Part shown: positions 26,637 to 34,804 of the stretch, one piece after another
Numbering within the stretch: position 1 is the first letter of the stretch
How the letters are laid out: each line of letters starts with the position of its first letter
Notes under the pieces: model-generated
The model's database searches: none
What the model saw: only the letters and a program-made list of their open reading frames with translations
Told to the model about the DNA's origin: nothing
Program-made: the position numbers and the translations under genes
Origin: UBA952 sp044361535
Lineage (GTDB): Bacteria; Bacteroidota; Bacteroidia; Flavobacteriales_D; Crocinitomicaceae
Assembly: GCA_044361535.1 (NCBI GenBank)
Contig: JBIKIQ010000003.1
Coordinates: 1 to 64,000, forward strand
Length of the DNA stretch: 64,000 nt
Reading direction: 5' to 3'

Positions 26637-28228
26637 TATACAATCGTTCCGTTCAATTTAACATTCAATTTAACCGCAAGGAAAGCGCCATAGGGAATTG
26701 TTTGCGATTCATTTAATCCAGAAATTGGATTTGGAGTATCAAAACGAGCCTCTACTGCCACAAATTTTATTCGATTAAGATCTGAAACTAATTCACTTGG
26801 CAATAAAAATTCAACCTGCGATTTTTTTTCTTTCAGCCCATTTAAAGGATTAAGAGTGCCTAGATTACTGGATGCAATTTGCGTTGTTCCTAAAACGGTA
26901 TGCAAAACAAAATTATTTTCATCCATAAAGTACAAAACCGGATCGCAAGAAATAGGAAATGCATTTGTAGCATTTAAGGTTACAACACCTGAATTAGCAT
27001 GGATTTTTGTTGGGTCTTGGGTTAAATCAAAATTAAATGTATCGCGAAGAGTCAAACCATCTGCTCCAACTTGCAGAGGCATTTGAAAACGAACTTTTGC
27101 TTTGATTCTACTATTTGGAAAAACTTCATCGGCACCACCTGAAACATTTCCCCATGGATTTAATTGTAGTTGATAACCCAATTTATGTTCAGAACCCAAA
27201 TTTTCTAAGTATTGTTCAATATTACTATTTGAAGAATTAAAAGCAATTTCATACAAAGATGGTTGAAAATTATCCCATGTGCCAACAGCTTGTGCAATGT
27301 AAAAATCAGAGCCGATATTTGATGAGGTTAAAGAAACAGTGTTGTTTGATGAATTTGTGTTTTCAGCCAAAGTAAGCTTTCCTTTTAACGAAACTTTCAT
27401 TCCATTTTCAATGGTAAATGTCAAATCTGGACTAGGTAAATCAAGCGATCCACTGATGATTGAATTTAATTGAGAAAGATAAACAGTAGATGTATCAGAA
27501 ATCACTTGACTTCCAAAATAACCTTTGGCGTAGTCGATTTTTATTCCTGAAATTTCACCTTCGAATTTAAAATCGTGTTGGGCTGTAATTGAAACCACCG
27601 GGCCGTTTGGATCTGTCTTGATTGAGATTTTTGATTGAAGTCTATTATAGTTCATTTCTGATTCCCCTGTTAAGTCGATATCATAACCCGTTAAATTCAA
27701 TTCTTCCTGTGAAATGGCAGGCTGTGCAATTGTGCCTGCATCTACAAAATACGTCTGCTCAAATACAGCTCCATTTTTTGTTACTCCTGGAAGTTGAACT
27801 GTGTAATATACCTTTGTTGTTAAAGGATTGAATACCTTAACATTTATTTTTCCATCTGACACGCGAATTTTTTTTAGCTGAATATCATTTAAGTCCAGGA
27901 TGTGTTCTTCAATTGAATTTACAAAATTAGATCCCGGAGGGACATTGTTTATAGACAAAGTGGGGCTGTAAATCTGAGTGATGAGTGTATCTGGAATAGC
28001 CAGTAAATCACTTAAGCCAATGTCTAAAATTGTTCGGGTTAAATCAACATCAATCGTTGTTTGATTGGATGTTGTAAGTGTAGAATCGTTGTATAAATTG
28101 GTCAATTTCAGCGTGTCTGAAATAAGTGGAGCGGCCCAATCAGAATTCCAGCTAGTGTCTTTTTTTTTGCATGACACAACGAATAAAAACAGGCATAAAA
28201 AAACTAAATACTTTAACATACTTTTCAT
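26633..28228 (-). CDS. Large outer-membrane lipoprotein of unknown function
   Basis: A 531-residue protein with a lipoprotein signal, KYLVFLCLFLFVVSCKKKD, with the lipidated Cys at about 20. An ATG three codons in (28219) is an equally good start. The rest is beta-rich and Ser/Thr/Asn-rich, with repeated two-sheet-like stretches (LSINNVPPGSNFV, LDLNDIQLKKIRVSDGKINVKVFNPLT), resembling uncharacterised Bacteroidota lipoproteins. It is encoded 6 nt after the thiolase gene and overlaps the barrel gene by 4 nt. No enzymatic motif was found. Confidence 0.7.
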   Translation of the reverse strand: MKSMLKYLVFLCLFLFVVSCKKKDTSWNSDWAAPLISDTLKLTNLYNDSTLTTSNQTTIDVDLTRTILDIGLSDLLAIPDTLITQIYSPTLSINNVPPGSNFVNSIEEHILDLNDIQLKKIRVSDGKINVKVFNPLTTKVYYTVQLPGVTKNGAVFEQTYFVDAGTIAQPAISQEELNLTGYDIDLTGESEMNYNRLQSKISIKTDPNGPVVSITAQHDFKFEGEISGIKIDYAKGYFGSQVISDTSTVYLSQLNSIISGSLDLPSPDLTFTIENGMKVSLKGKLTLAENTNSSNNTVSLTSSNIGSDFYIAQAVGTWDNFQPSLYEIAFNSSNSNIEQYLENLGSEHKLGYQLQLNPWGNVSGGADEVFPNSRIKAKVRFQMPLQVGADGLTLRDTFNFDLTQDPTKIHANSGVVTLNATNAFPISCDPVLYFMDENNFVLHTVLGTTQIASSNLGTLNPLNGLKEKKSQVEFLLPSELVSDLNRIKFVAVEARFDTPNPISGLNESQTIPYGAFLAVKLNVKLNGTIVY

Positions 28229-28234
28229 TAAAGA

Positions 28235-29443
28235 CTAAACTCGTTCGATGACCGTTGCATATCCCTGGCCAACACCAATACACATGGTCACTAAGGCATA
28301 CCTTTTTCCGGTTTGTTGAAGTTGGCGTGCGGCTGTCAAAAGAATACGAGCACCAGACATTCCGAGTGGATGTCCTAAAGCAATTGCTCCACCATTCGGA
28401 TTAATTCGCGGATCGTTATCAGCAAGCCCCATCGCTCGCGTACATGCAAGAACTTGAGCTGCAAATGCTTCGTTTAATTCTAAAACATCCATGTCGGCCA
28501 AGGTCAAACCAGCTCTTTCAAGTGCTTTTTGAGAGGCATAAACAGGACCAATCCCCATGAAGCGAGGTTCAACCCCAGCAACAGCTGCGCTTACAATTCG
28601 CGCCAAAGGTTTTAAGTTATTATTTTTAACACCTGACTCTGAGGCAATCAACAAAGCTGCTGCCCCATCATTCAATCCAGATGCATTTCCAGCAGTTACA
28701 GTACCGTCTTTTTTAAATGCAGGTTTTAGAGCACTCAATGTTTCAATAGTTGTTGATTCTCTTGCAAATTCATCCGAGGTGAAAAGAATTGGATCTTTCT
28801 TCTTTTGTTGAATTGAAACAGTTGCAATTTCTCCATCAAAATAACCATTTTGTTTTGCTTTTGCTACTTTTTCTTGCGACCAACAGGCAAATTGATCTTG
28901 CGCCTCCCGCTCTATTCTGTATTTTTCTACCAAGTTTTCAGCAGTCATTCCCATGCTATCAACCCCGTAAATCTCTTCCATTTTTGGATTAATAAAACGC
29001 CAACCGAATGAAGAATCAAACATTTGTGCATCTCGTCCAAATGCTGATGAGGTTTTTGAAATAACCCAAGGTCCACGTGTCATGTGTTCAACACCACCCG
29101 CAATGTATAAATCACCTGCACCGTCTTTTATTGCTCGAGACGCATTAACAACAGCCGCCATTCCTGATGCACACAAGCGATTTACTGTTTCGCCCGCCAC
29201 CTCAATCGGTAAACCAGCGAGTAAACCTGCCATTCGTGCAACATTTCGATTGTCTTCGCCTGCTTGATTGGCACATCCTAAAATTAAATCTTCAATTTTA
29301 GTTAAGTCCAAATTTGGATGGCGATCCACCAACGCTTTTATTGCAAAGGCAGCTAAATCATCAGCACGAACCGATGCTAAAGTTCCTCCGAATGAGCCAA
29401 TAGGCGTTCTAATTCCATCAACAATATATACAGATTCAGACAT
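28235..29443 (-). CDS. Acetyl-CoA C-acyltransferase (thiolase)
   Basis: A 402-residue thiolase. The nucleophilic Cys91 lies in VNRLCASGMAAV. The C-terminal motifs NPNGGAIALGHPLGMSGARI (His) and MCIGVGQGYATVIE (Cys) complete the active site. The family includes FadA, AtoB and PcaF (3-oxoadipyl-CoA thiolase); LASVRADDLAAFAIKALVDRHP at the start favours the FadA/PcaF-like branch, but the substrate is not settled by sequence alone. It cleaves or forms 3-ketoacyl-CoA. It leads a run with outer-membrane genes, an unexpected partnership likely due to shared transcription only. Confidence 0.9.
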   Translation of the reverse strand: MSESVYIVDGIRTPIGSFGGTLASVRADDLAAFAIKALVDRHPNLDLTKIEDLILGCANQAGEDNRNVARMAGLLAGLPIEVAGETVNRLCASGMAAVVNASRAIKDGAGDLYIAGGVEHMTRGPWVISKTSSAFGRDAQMFDSSFGWRFINPKMEEIYGVDSMGMTAENLVEKYRIEREAQDQFACWSQEKVAKAKQNGYFDGEIATVSIQQKKKDPILFTSDEFARESTTIETLSALKPAFKKDGTVTAGNASGLNDGAAALLIASESGVKNNNLKPLARIVSAAVAGVEPRFMGIGPVYASQKALERAGLTLADMDVLELNEAFAAQVLACTRAMGLADNDPRINPNGGAIALGHPLGMSGARILLTAARQLQQTGKRYALVTMCIGVGQGYATVIERV

Positions 29444-29457
29444 AACAAGTGTTTGTC

Positions 29458-29465
29458 CAAAGGTA
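29458..29465 (-). promoter_or_regulatory. -7 element upstream of the thiolase gene
   Basis: Minus-strand TACCTTTG (TAnnTTTG), 14 nt before the thiolase ATG. No clear TTG box at -33. Confidence 0.5.
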
Positions 29466-29516
29466 GGATTTATTCTAGAAATAGTTTGTGTTGAATCGTC
29501 TAAAAAAACGACTGAA

Positions 29517-30206
29517 TTAATTTTTTTTCGTGAAAAAGCTGTCGCTTAAGCCTGAGTTTATTTTGTATCCCGACAAAGAAATCGTGATTGTTCCTTTCGT
29601 TTTTGTGTTTGTCTTCTTGGCTGCAGAAGTCTTATTAATATCTGCCGCAACACTTTTAGGAACTTTGAATTTTTTCACATCGATTTCAAACTTCATCACG
29701 CTTGGTAATCCTCTTGAAATTTGGTCGCCGTAGGTGTATTCCACATTTACTGTTCCGTTACTTACGGTTGTAATTTGAGATTTCATGATAACCATTTTCG
29801 CCATATCCACCCAGATTTTTGCAAGAACAATGTCGCCTGAACTTTCATTTGGAATAATGTTTATTAATCTTGTTTTTACATTTCCAATTGTAAGATATTC
29901 TCCAAAAACTGCTGTATATTTTGATTTATTAGAGATGAAATTATTCAATTCTGTAAAACCTTGCTTGGGTAAAATCACAATTCCTTTTGATTCAATTTTG
30001 AATTTATCTTTTTGTTTGAAGTAAATTTTTACATTGTTTGGTAAAATCTTGATCATCGGAATATCAGCTTTAATATTTGCATTAACCGTGTAATCTTTTA
30101 CTGCGTTGAACTTAGTGTTGATATTATCAATGACCGAATTAGCTGTTTGCCCTGTCGCATTAACAGAAATGAAAATTAGAAGGGTAAAAAATAGTTGTTT
30201 CATCAC
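29517..30206 (-). CDS. LolA-like periplasmic protein
   Basis: A 229-residue protein with a signal peptide (MMKQLFFTLLIFISVNATGQ). A beta-rich body of the LolA/LolB superfamily type follows: NTKFNAVKDYTVNANIKADIP, NVKIYFKQKDKFKIESKG, GDIVLAKIWVDMAKMVIMKSQ, NVEYTYGDQISRGLPSVMKFEID. It may bind a lipid or lipoprotein in the periplasm. It overlaps the ABC permease gene by 4 nt (ATGA) and is translated after it, so it is likely to work with the ABC transporter encoded just upstream. The family assignment is by fold-type pattern, not by a catalytic motif. Confidence 0.65.
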   Translation of the reverse strand: MMKQLFFTLLIFISVNATGQTANSVIDNINTKFNAVKDYTVNANIKADIPMIKILPNNVKIYFKQKDKFKIESKGIVILPKQGFTELNNFISNKSKYTAVFGEYLTIGNVKTRLINIIPNESSGDIVLAKIWVDMAKMVIMKSQITTVSNGTVNVEYTYGDQISRGLPSVMKFEIDVKKFKVPKSVAADINKTSAAKKTNTKTKGTITISLSGYKINSGLSDSFFTKKN

Positions 30207-31045
30207 GAGGTAATGTCTTTTTTGTTGAATTTCAATATGGTAATCATCACTAAGACGAAAATGTGAACTAGCAATACTATAATGGACTGGTAAATAGCCT
30301 CGAATGGAATGGGATCCTCAAAAAAACTTCGCCATGAAGCCATGTGGGTAGTGAATAAATACGGTTTAATCGAATCAAAAACAGTAACGTCTAAACTTCC
30401 AATAATTGTGAACACTATGATTATTGCCATGGTGGCTACAATAGGTCCGATGGAATTTTCAGCAAAGGCAGATAAACAAATGGAAAGAGTTGCAACCGTT
30501 AAAAGCGCAAGAAATGCCACACAAAACCCAAGTCCAAAGCGCCAAAGGATATCAGCTTCTTGTAGAATTACAAGCCCATCGCTATTAAGTACAATTAAAT
30601 CTCCCGAACCAAAAACAAGATGCGAAACAACCAATGATAAAATCCCGAGCCAAATGGTTAATAAAAGCGTATAAATCGCCCCGGCTAAAAATTTTGAAAG
30701 TACAATCTGAGTTCTCGAAATGGGTTTGCTTGCCAACATGCGAATCGTTCCCATAGCAGCTTCTCCCGATATTAAATCTCCTGTAACTAAGGCTACCAAA
30801 AGAGGAATATGTACCACTAACATTTGCAAAATGATAAAAGCAATTAGGTTTCCATTTACAATTTTTCCGTTGAATGAAAGTGTTTGTTCGAAACTTGCAG
30901 TGATAAAAGAAACAATGGTTTCTCCATCCATTTTCATAGCGAAAATAATGATAGAAATCAAAATTGTAAGCGCACCAAAACCCAAATAACTTCTTGGTTT
31001 GGAGACGATTTTTATGAATTCATTGTATGTATTTCGGAGCAACAT
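30203..31045 (-). CDS. ABC-2 type transporter permease
   Basis: A 280-residue integral membrane protein with about six hydrophobic segments (from SYLGFGALTILISIIIFAM to the last helix IIVLLVHIFVLVMITILKF). The cytoplasmic loop ISGEAAMGTIRMLASKPISRTQIVLSKF is typical of ABC-2/NosY-like permeases. It shares 1 nt with the ATPase gene before it and 4 nt with the LolA-like gene after it, so all three are translationally coupled. It probably exports a lipid-like molecule, peptide or toxic compound. Confidence 0.85.
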   Translation of the reverse strand: MLLRNTYNEFIKIVSKPRSYLGFGALTILISIIIFAMKMDGETIVSFITASFEQTLSFNGKIVNGNLIAFIILQMLVVHIPLLVALVTGDLISGEAAMGTIRMLASKPISRTQIVLSKFLAGAIYTLLLTIWLGILSLVVSHLVFGSGDLIVLNSDGLVILQEADILWRFGLGFCVAFLALLTVATLSICLSAFAENSIGPIVATMAIIIVFTIIGSLDVTVFDSIKPYLFTTHMASWRSFFEDPIPFEAIYQSIIVLLVHIFVLVMITILKFNKKDITS

Positions 31046-31959
31046 TACGATTGAATTATTTTAATGAAGTAATCTTCCAATTTGCGTTTTGGTTCAATGG
31101 CCTGAATTTGTAATCCTGCATCCACAAAAAGTTTTGACAATTCTGGAACGCGACTTTTCACCATAACCACCTCAAAAACAGTCGCTGAAATACGATCAAT
31201 GGTTGAAATTAGAAGATGATTTTTAATTAATTCAATGGCCTTGTCCGAAGAATCTATTTCCACGCGAACTACGGTTTCTTCGTTATTTAGTAACTCTTGC
31301 ACATTTCCCTCAACGATAGAGCGCCCTTGATTGATTATCACCATTCTGTTGGCAATTAATTCAATTTCAGATAATTGATGAGAAGAAAGAAGTATCGTTT
31401 TATTTTGCTCGGTTTTTAATCGTAGAATCAAATTTCGAATTTCTATTATTCCTTGTGGATCTAATCCTGTGGTGGGCTCGTCTAAAACAATTAAATCGGG
31501 TTTATGCAACAAAGTTTGAGCAATACCCAAACGTTGTTTCATGCCATGAGAAAATCCTTTTACGCGATCTTTAGCGCGATTGCCTAATCCAACAAAGTCT
31601 AGCATTTCAGCAATTTCTTTTTGAGTAACTGATGCTCCAGAAATTCGCGCAAATATTTCAAGGTTTTTCTGAGCGGACAAATATTTGTAGAAATCAGGTT
31701 TTTCAATGATGCTTCCAACATTTCGTAGAATCTCAGTACGATCTGTCGCTAATGATTTTCCAAATAATTCTATTTTTCCAGAATTGGGTTTGATCAACGA
31801 AAGCAAACATCGAATGGTTGTACTTTTTCCGGCACCATTTGGACCTAAAAAACCAAAAACATCGCCTTTATTCACGGTAAAAGAAACATCTTTCACTGCT
31901 TCAAAACTTCCAAATTTTTTCGAAAGATTTTTAACTTGTATGACCGGTTGATTTTCCAC
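31045..31959 (-). CDS. ABC transporter ATP-binding protein
   Basis: A 304-residue ATPase: Walker A GPNGAGKST at 39-47, Q-loop region NVGSIIEKPDFY, signature FSHGMKQRLGIAQTLL, Walker B LIVLDEPTTGLDPQG, and the H-loop ILLSSHQLSEIE. The C-terminal 80 residues (EGNVQELLNNEETVVRVEI on) form the extra domain common in exporters of the CcmA/DrrA type. It drives the ABC-2 permease encoded by the next gene. Confidence 0.93.
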   Translation of the reverse strand: MENQPVIQVKNLSKKFGSFEAVKDVSFTVNKGDVFGFLGPNGAGKSTTIRCLLSLIKPNSGKIELFGKSLATDRTEILRNVGSIIEKPDFYKYLSAQKNLEIFARISGASVTQKEIAEMLDFVGLGNRAKDRVKGFSHGMKQRLGIAQTLLHKPDLIVLDEPTTGLDPQGIIEIRNLILRLKTEQNKTILLSSHQLSEIELIANRMVIINQGRSIVEGNVQELLNNEETVVRVEIDSSDKAIELIKNHLLISTIDRISATVFEVVMVKSRVPELSKLFVDAGLQIQAIEPKRKLEDYFIKIIQS

Positions 31960-32011
31960 TGCTAATTAAAACAAGTTCTTTATCAACTTGTTCAAATCTC
32001 TAAATATAAAA

Positions 32012-32019
32012 TACCTTTG
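32012..32019 (+). promoter_or_regulatory. -7 element 12 nt before the YkuE-like gene
   Basis: TACCTTTG (TAnnTTTG) with a TTG at 31988-31990, spacer 21 nt. The ATG at 32032 follows after 12 nt, leaving a leader of about 6 nt. Confidence 0.55.
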
Positions 32020-32031
32020 TAAAAACATTCC

Positions 32032-33168
32032 ATGATCTTCCTACTCCTTTTCGCCCTTATCATTTTCTCTCAAATTGTTTTTTCACATTCTTTCCTTTCG
32101 GATTCATCCACCCTCATTCAAGCAATTGGTTTCGTTCAACTTTTTGTTGCTTGGGGCTCATTTTTGTTGCTTATTGTATTTTTTAGTCAGCGCAAGCACA
32201 ACGATTTCAAAAATGGATTTTCGGCTTTTGGTGGATTTATCTTATTCGGAGTGCCGGCAATGGTGTATTTAATACCCGGATTGTTGTTTTATTTGACTGA
32301 GAATGAAAACGTAAAACTAATTGGATGGCTATTATCAGGACTCTTGTTTTTGGGAATATTAGTCGGCATTTTTTACGGACGATGGAATTGGAAAACACAT
32401 CGTGTTCGACTTTCCTTTCCTCATTTTCCGGAAGAATTAGAGTCATTAAAAATCGTTCAAATAAGTGACATTCATGTGGGTAGTTTTTTTAATAACCATG
32501 CGAAAGTTGAGCGAGCAATTGATAAGATTAATTCCTTGGAAGCTGATTATGTGTTTTTTACCGGTGATTTAGTAAATAATACGGCTTCTGAAATGGATGG
32601 CTGGGAACCGGTTTTTTCAAGAATCCATGCCAAGAAAGGAAAATACAGTATTTTAGGTAATCACGATTACGGCGATTATGTGCGTTGGGAACACGATTCA
32701 CACAAGGTTGAAAACCTCCAACGATTGATCGAAAAACATCGGGAAATTGGGTTTACGCCATTATTAAATGAATCCGTTCAATTGGAAAGAGATATTTGGT
32801 TATTGGGAGTAGAAAACTGGGGGAAAGCGCCTTTTCGCCAAAGCGGAAAGTTGGCTGAAACATTAAACGATGTTCCTGAATCTGCACTCAAAATATTGCT
32901 TTCACATGATCCGAGCCATTTTGATTTACAAGTTTTGGAAACGAATATTGACCTAACCTTATCTGGCCACACCCATGGAATGCAATTTGGAATTGAACGT
33001 TTTGGAATCAAATGGAGTCCCGTATCGTTTCGCTATAAAAAGTGGGCAGGCTTATACAAAGAGGGAAAACAGTATCTGTATGTGAATAGGGGCTTTGGAT
33101 ACTTAGGTTTTCCGGGTAGGGTAGGGATCTATCCAGAAATAACGGAAATTACAATTACCAAAGAATAA
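32032..33168 (+). CDS. Membrane-anchored metallophosphoesterase (YkuE-like)
   Basis: A 378-residue protein with four hydrophobic segments in residues 1-120, then a calcineurin-like phosphoesterase domain. Metal-binding motifs are IVQISDIHVGSFF, FFTGDLVNN, YSILGNHDYGDY, ILLSHDPSHFDL and LTLSGHTHGMQFGIE. Related proteins act on phospholipid-type substrates (UDP-diacylglucosamine hydrolase-like or YkuE), but the substrate here cannot be told. It is divergent from the ABC ATPase gene and its stop almost touches the stop of the convergent DEAD-like gene. Confidence 0.9.
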   Translation: MIFLLLFALIIFSQIVFSHSFLSDSSTLIQAIGFVQLFVAWGSFLLLIVFFSQRKHNDFKNGFSAFGGFILFGVPAMVYLIPGLLFYLTENENVKLIGWLLSGLLFLGILVGIFYGRWNWKTHRVRLSFPHFPEELESLKIVQISDIHVGSFFNNHAKVERAIDKINSLEADYVFFTGDLVNNTASEMDGWEPVFSRIHAKKGKYSILGNHDYGDYVRWEHDSHKVENLQRLIEKHREIGFTPLLNESVQLERDIWLLGVENWGKAPFRQSGKLAETLNDVPESALKILLSHDPSHFDLQVLETNIDLTLSGHTHGMQFGIERFGIKWSPVSFRYKKWAGLYKEGKQYLYVNRGFGYLGFPGRVGIYPEITEITITKE

Positions 33169-33169
33169 T

Positions 33170-33718
33170 TTAGTCAATTACTTGAATCATTGGAATAACT
33201 TCTTCGATGTATTCTTGTATACGATATTCCTCGCCATTTTTACTTAGCAAGAGTTGTTTGCATTTAGGAATGCTCTCTGCCAATCGTAGAATATACCCTT
33301 TCAATCCAAGTCGCATTTGCACGTCCATTTCCAGAACGGCAAACAAACGTAATTTGGAAATATTAAATCCATTTTGAAAATACATTTCACAGATGCGACG
33401 AGCTGTCCCAACAATTATTTCAGTTCCGTCGAAAAGATCGTTTCGCTGTTGAATTTTTTTGCCCTTTTCTGTAATTAGATCAACGGTTAAATCCAATTCT
33501 CGTGTCCCTAATGAAATTAATTCATGAATTTCTCTTGCTTCTTGCTCTGAGGAAGCAATTATAATTGCTCTAGGAGAACCCTCCTCTGCTTTTGGAACAA
33601 AAATCGATACCCATTCAGCTAATAAATGTTTGTATTCATTTATTGAGGCAACTCCAAGTACTGATTGACCTGATTTTAATGCTTTTCCAATCCGTAATGT
33701 GAGTTCTAAATTTTCCAT
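33170..33718 (-). CDS. Degenerate DEAD-box helicase half-domain (no ATPase motifs)
   Basis: A 182-residue protein that aligns by pattern with RecA-like domain 1 of DEAD-box helicases. The segment RAIIIASSEQEAREIHELI takes the place of motif Ia, GTEIIVGTARRICEMY that of motif Ib (TPGR), and LRLFAVLEMDVQMRLG that of the DEAD motif. Walker A is absent (SGQSVLGVASINEYKHLL) and DEAD has become LEMD, so it cannot hydrolyse ATP in the usual way. Domain 2 is missing. It may be an RNA-binding or regulatory relic; similar short forms may exist in related Flavobacteriales. The -7 element is only 7 nt upstream. Confidence 0.65.
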   Translation of the reverse strand: MENLELTLRIGKALKSGQSVLGVASINEYKHLLAEWVSIFVPKAEEGSPRAIIIASSEQEAREIHELISLGTRELDLTVDLITEKGKKIQQRNDLFDGTEIIVGTARRICEMYFQNGFNISKLRLFAVLEMDVQMRLGLKGYILRLAESIPKCKQLLLSKNGEEYRIQEYIEEVIPMIQVID

Positions 33719-33725
33719 AACTTGG

Positions 33726-33733
33726 CAAAGGTA
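33726..33733 (-). promoter_or_regulatory. -7 element 7 nt before the DEAD-like gene
   Basis: Minus-strand TACCTTTG (TAnnTTTG) ending 7 nt before the ATG, which predicts a leaderless or near-leaderless mRNA. Confidence 0.5.
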
Positions 33734-33831
33734 GAGCTTTTGAATTACATTTTGTTTAAACGTATTTTAAGCCGCTCTATATGATTTAAAAACAAAAACT
33801 GAAGGATCTGCTAATATCATTCTGATATCTA

Positions 33832-34356
33832 TCACATACATCCTTGTGAATCAATTTTACCAGTGAAAATTTCAGTGTCGTTTTGCTTGATTGTTATAGT
33901 GTATTTGTAGGCCATTTGGAATTGAACATCTTTAGATGAAATCACGAAATCATCCTCAATATCAATGTTTTGTTTTTCATAAATAATTTTTCCACTTTCT
34001 TTTATTACAATTGAAATTTTTTTCCCTGAACCTTCAATTTTTAACTTATTGAAATCTTCTGAATCATAGCAAAAAGTATAAGACTTTCTGGTTCTAAAGT
34101 CTTCTCTTTCCCCAATTGTTCCTTTACTAATGGTACCGTCTTCTTCTTCTATGTCGTCGCTTTTGAAAAATAGTTTACATGTAATATTTGCAGGCTCTAT
34201 TTTTTCTTCCTCAGCCGGTTTTTCAGTTGAAGACATATTTTCAGTTGCTTCTTTGGAATTTTGAGTTGCACTTTCTTTTTTGTCTACACCACAACTGGTT
34301 AGGAGTAATATATTCACTGCTAATAGTATAATTACAGATAAAATAGTTTTTTTCAT
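33832..34356 (-). CDS. Small lipoprotein, unknown
   Basis: A 174-residue protein if started at the ATG at 34356. That start gives a proper lipoprotein signal (MKKTILSVIILLAVNILLLTSCG) and is supported by a TAGATTTG promoter box lying inside the longer frame that begins at 34386. A Glu/Lys/Ser-rich spacer (about 25-55) leads to a small beta domain (ITCKLFFKSDD, YTFCYDSEDFNKLKIEGSGKKISIVIKESG, MAYKYTITIKQNDTEIFTGKID). It ends with a Cys two residues from the C-terminus (QGCM). No family was recognised. Confidence 0.65.
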   Translation of the reverse strand: MKKTILSVIILLAVNILLLTSCGVDKKESATQNSKEATENMSSTEKPAEEEKIEPANITCKLFFKSDDIEEEDGTISKGTIGEREDFRTRKSYTFCYDSEDFNKLKIEGSGKKISIVIKESGKIIYEKQNIDIEDDFVISSKDVQFQMAYKYTITIKQNDTEIFTGKIDSQGCM

Positions 34357-34373
34357 ACGTATTGATTTAGAAT

Positions 34374-34381
34374 CAAATCTA
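34374..34381 (-). promoter_or_regulatory. -7 element of the small lipoprotein gene
   Basis: Minus-strand TAGATTTG (TAnnTTTG), 17 nt before the preferred ATG at 34356. It fixes the start choice, because the ATG at 34386 would lie upstream of it. Confidence 0.5.
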
Positions 34382-34417
34382 ATCATTTTTTGTATAAAAT
34401 AGCGGTTGTTCTGAATT

Positions 34418-34762
34418 TTACTTTCTCAGAACCTCATCCAAACGAAACAAAACGATTTTCTGAATGAGTTCTTTTGGAATTGGTTTGTCAAGTGGAAATT
34501 GAATTGCTCCTTTTGAATATTTCAGGCCAACCAATTCACTTTCGAATGCTTTAACCCCAGAAGATGTTGGATAAAATCCAATATGATTTTTAAATGCAGC
34601 AAAATAAACGATATTTTGTTTTAGTGAAAAACAGGGCATTCCGTAGCTTATTTTTTCAGCGGCCTCTGGTAGAAGTTTTTTACATGTTTCATAAACCTCT
34701 TTCAACTGCAGTTGAGATTGATTGGAAAATTGAGCAAAGTAAGATTCAAATTCGGTTGACAT
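34418..34762 (-). CDS. DUF1801 / YdhG-like domain protein
   Basis: A 114-residue cytoplasmic protein: FESYFAQFSNQSQLQLKEVYETCKKLLPEAAEKISYGMPCFSL, then FAAFKNHIGFYPTSSGVKAFE and GAIQFPLDKPIPKELIQKIVLFRL. These are the conserved blocks of the DUF1801/YdhG fold (related to the frataxin-like iron chaperone YdhG of Bacillus). Function in Bacteroidota is not established. It stands as a single gene in a stretch of short minus-strand genes. Confidence 0.82.
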   Translation of the reverse strand: MSTEFESYFAQFSNQSQLQLKEVYETCKKLLPEAAEKISYGMPCFSLKQNIVYFAAFKNHIGFYPTSSGVKAFESELVGLKYSKGAIQFPLDKPIPKELIQKIVLFRLDEVLRK

Positions 34763-34804
34763 TATTTACTTCTATGATTTAATAAATGAATCACTTATGG
34801 TTGT

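Noticed and set aside
28235..29443. A beta-oxidation operon led by the thiolase
   Set aside because: The genes that follow encode a lipoprotein, a barrel and a T9SS protein; no FadB, FadE or FadD-type gene is near.
30309..30989. Two + strand open frames of 89 and 121 codons opposite the ABC permease
   Set aside because: Antisense to a clear permease frame; the codon usage and composition are mirror artefacts and no family is matched.
30203..31959. GldA/GldF gliding-motility transporter
   Set aside because: The ATPase and permease lengths are similar, but there is no GldG gene and a LolA-like gene takes its place. The general ABC-2 exporter call is safer.
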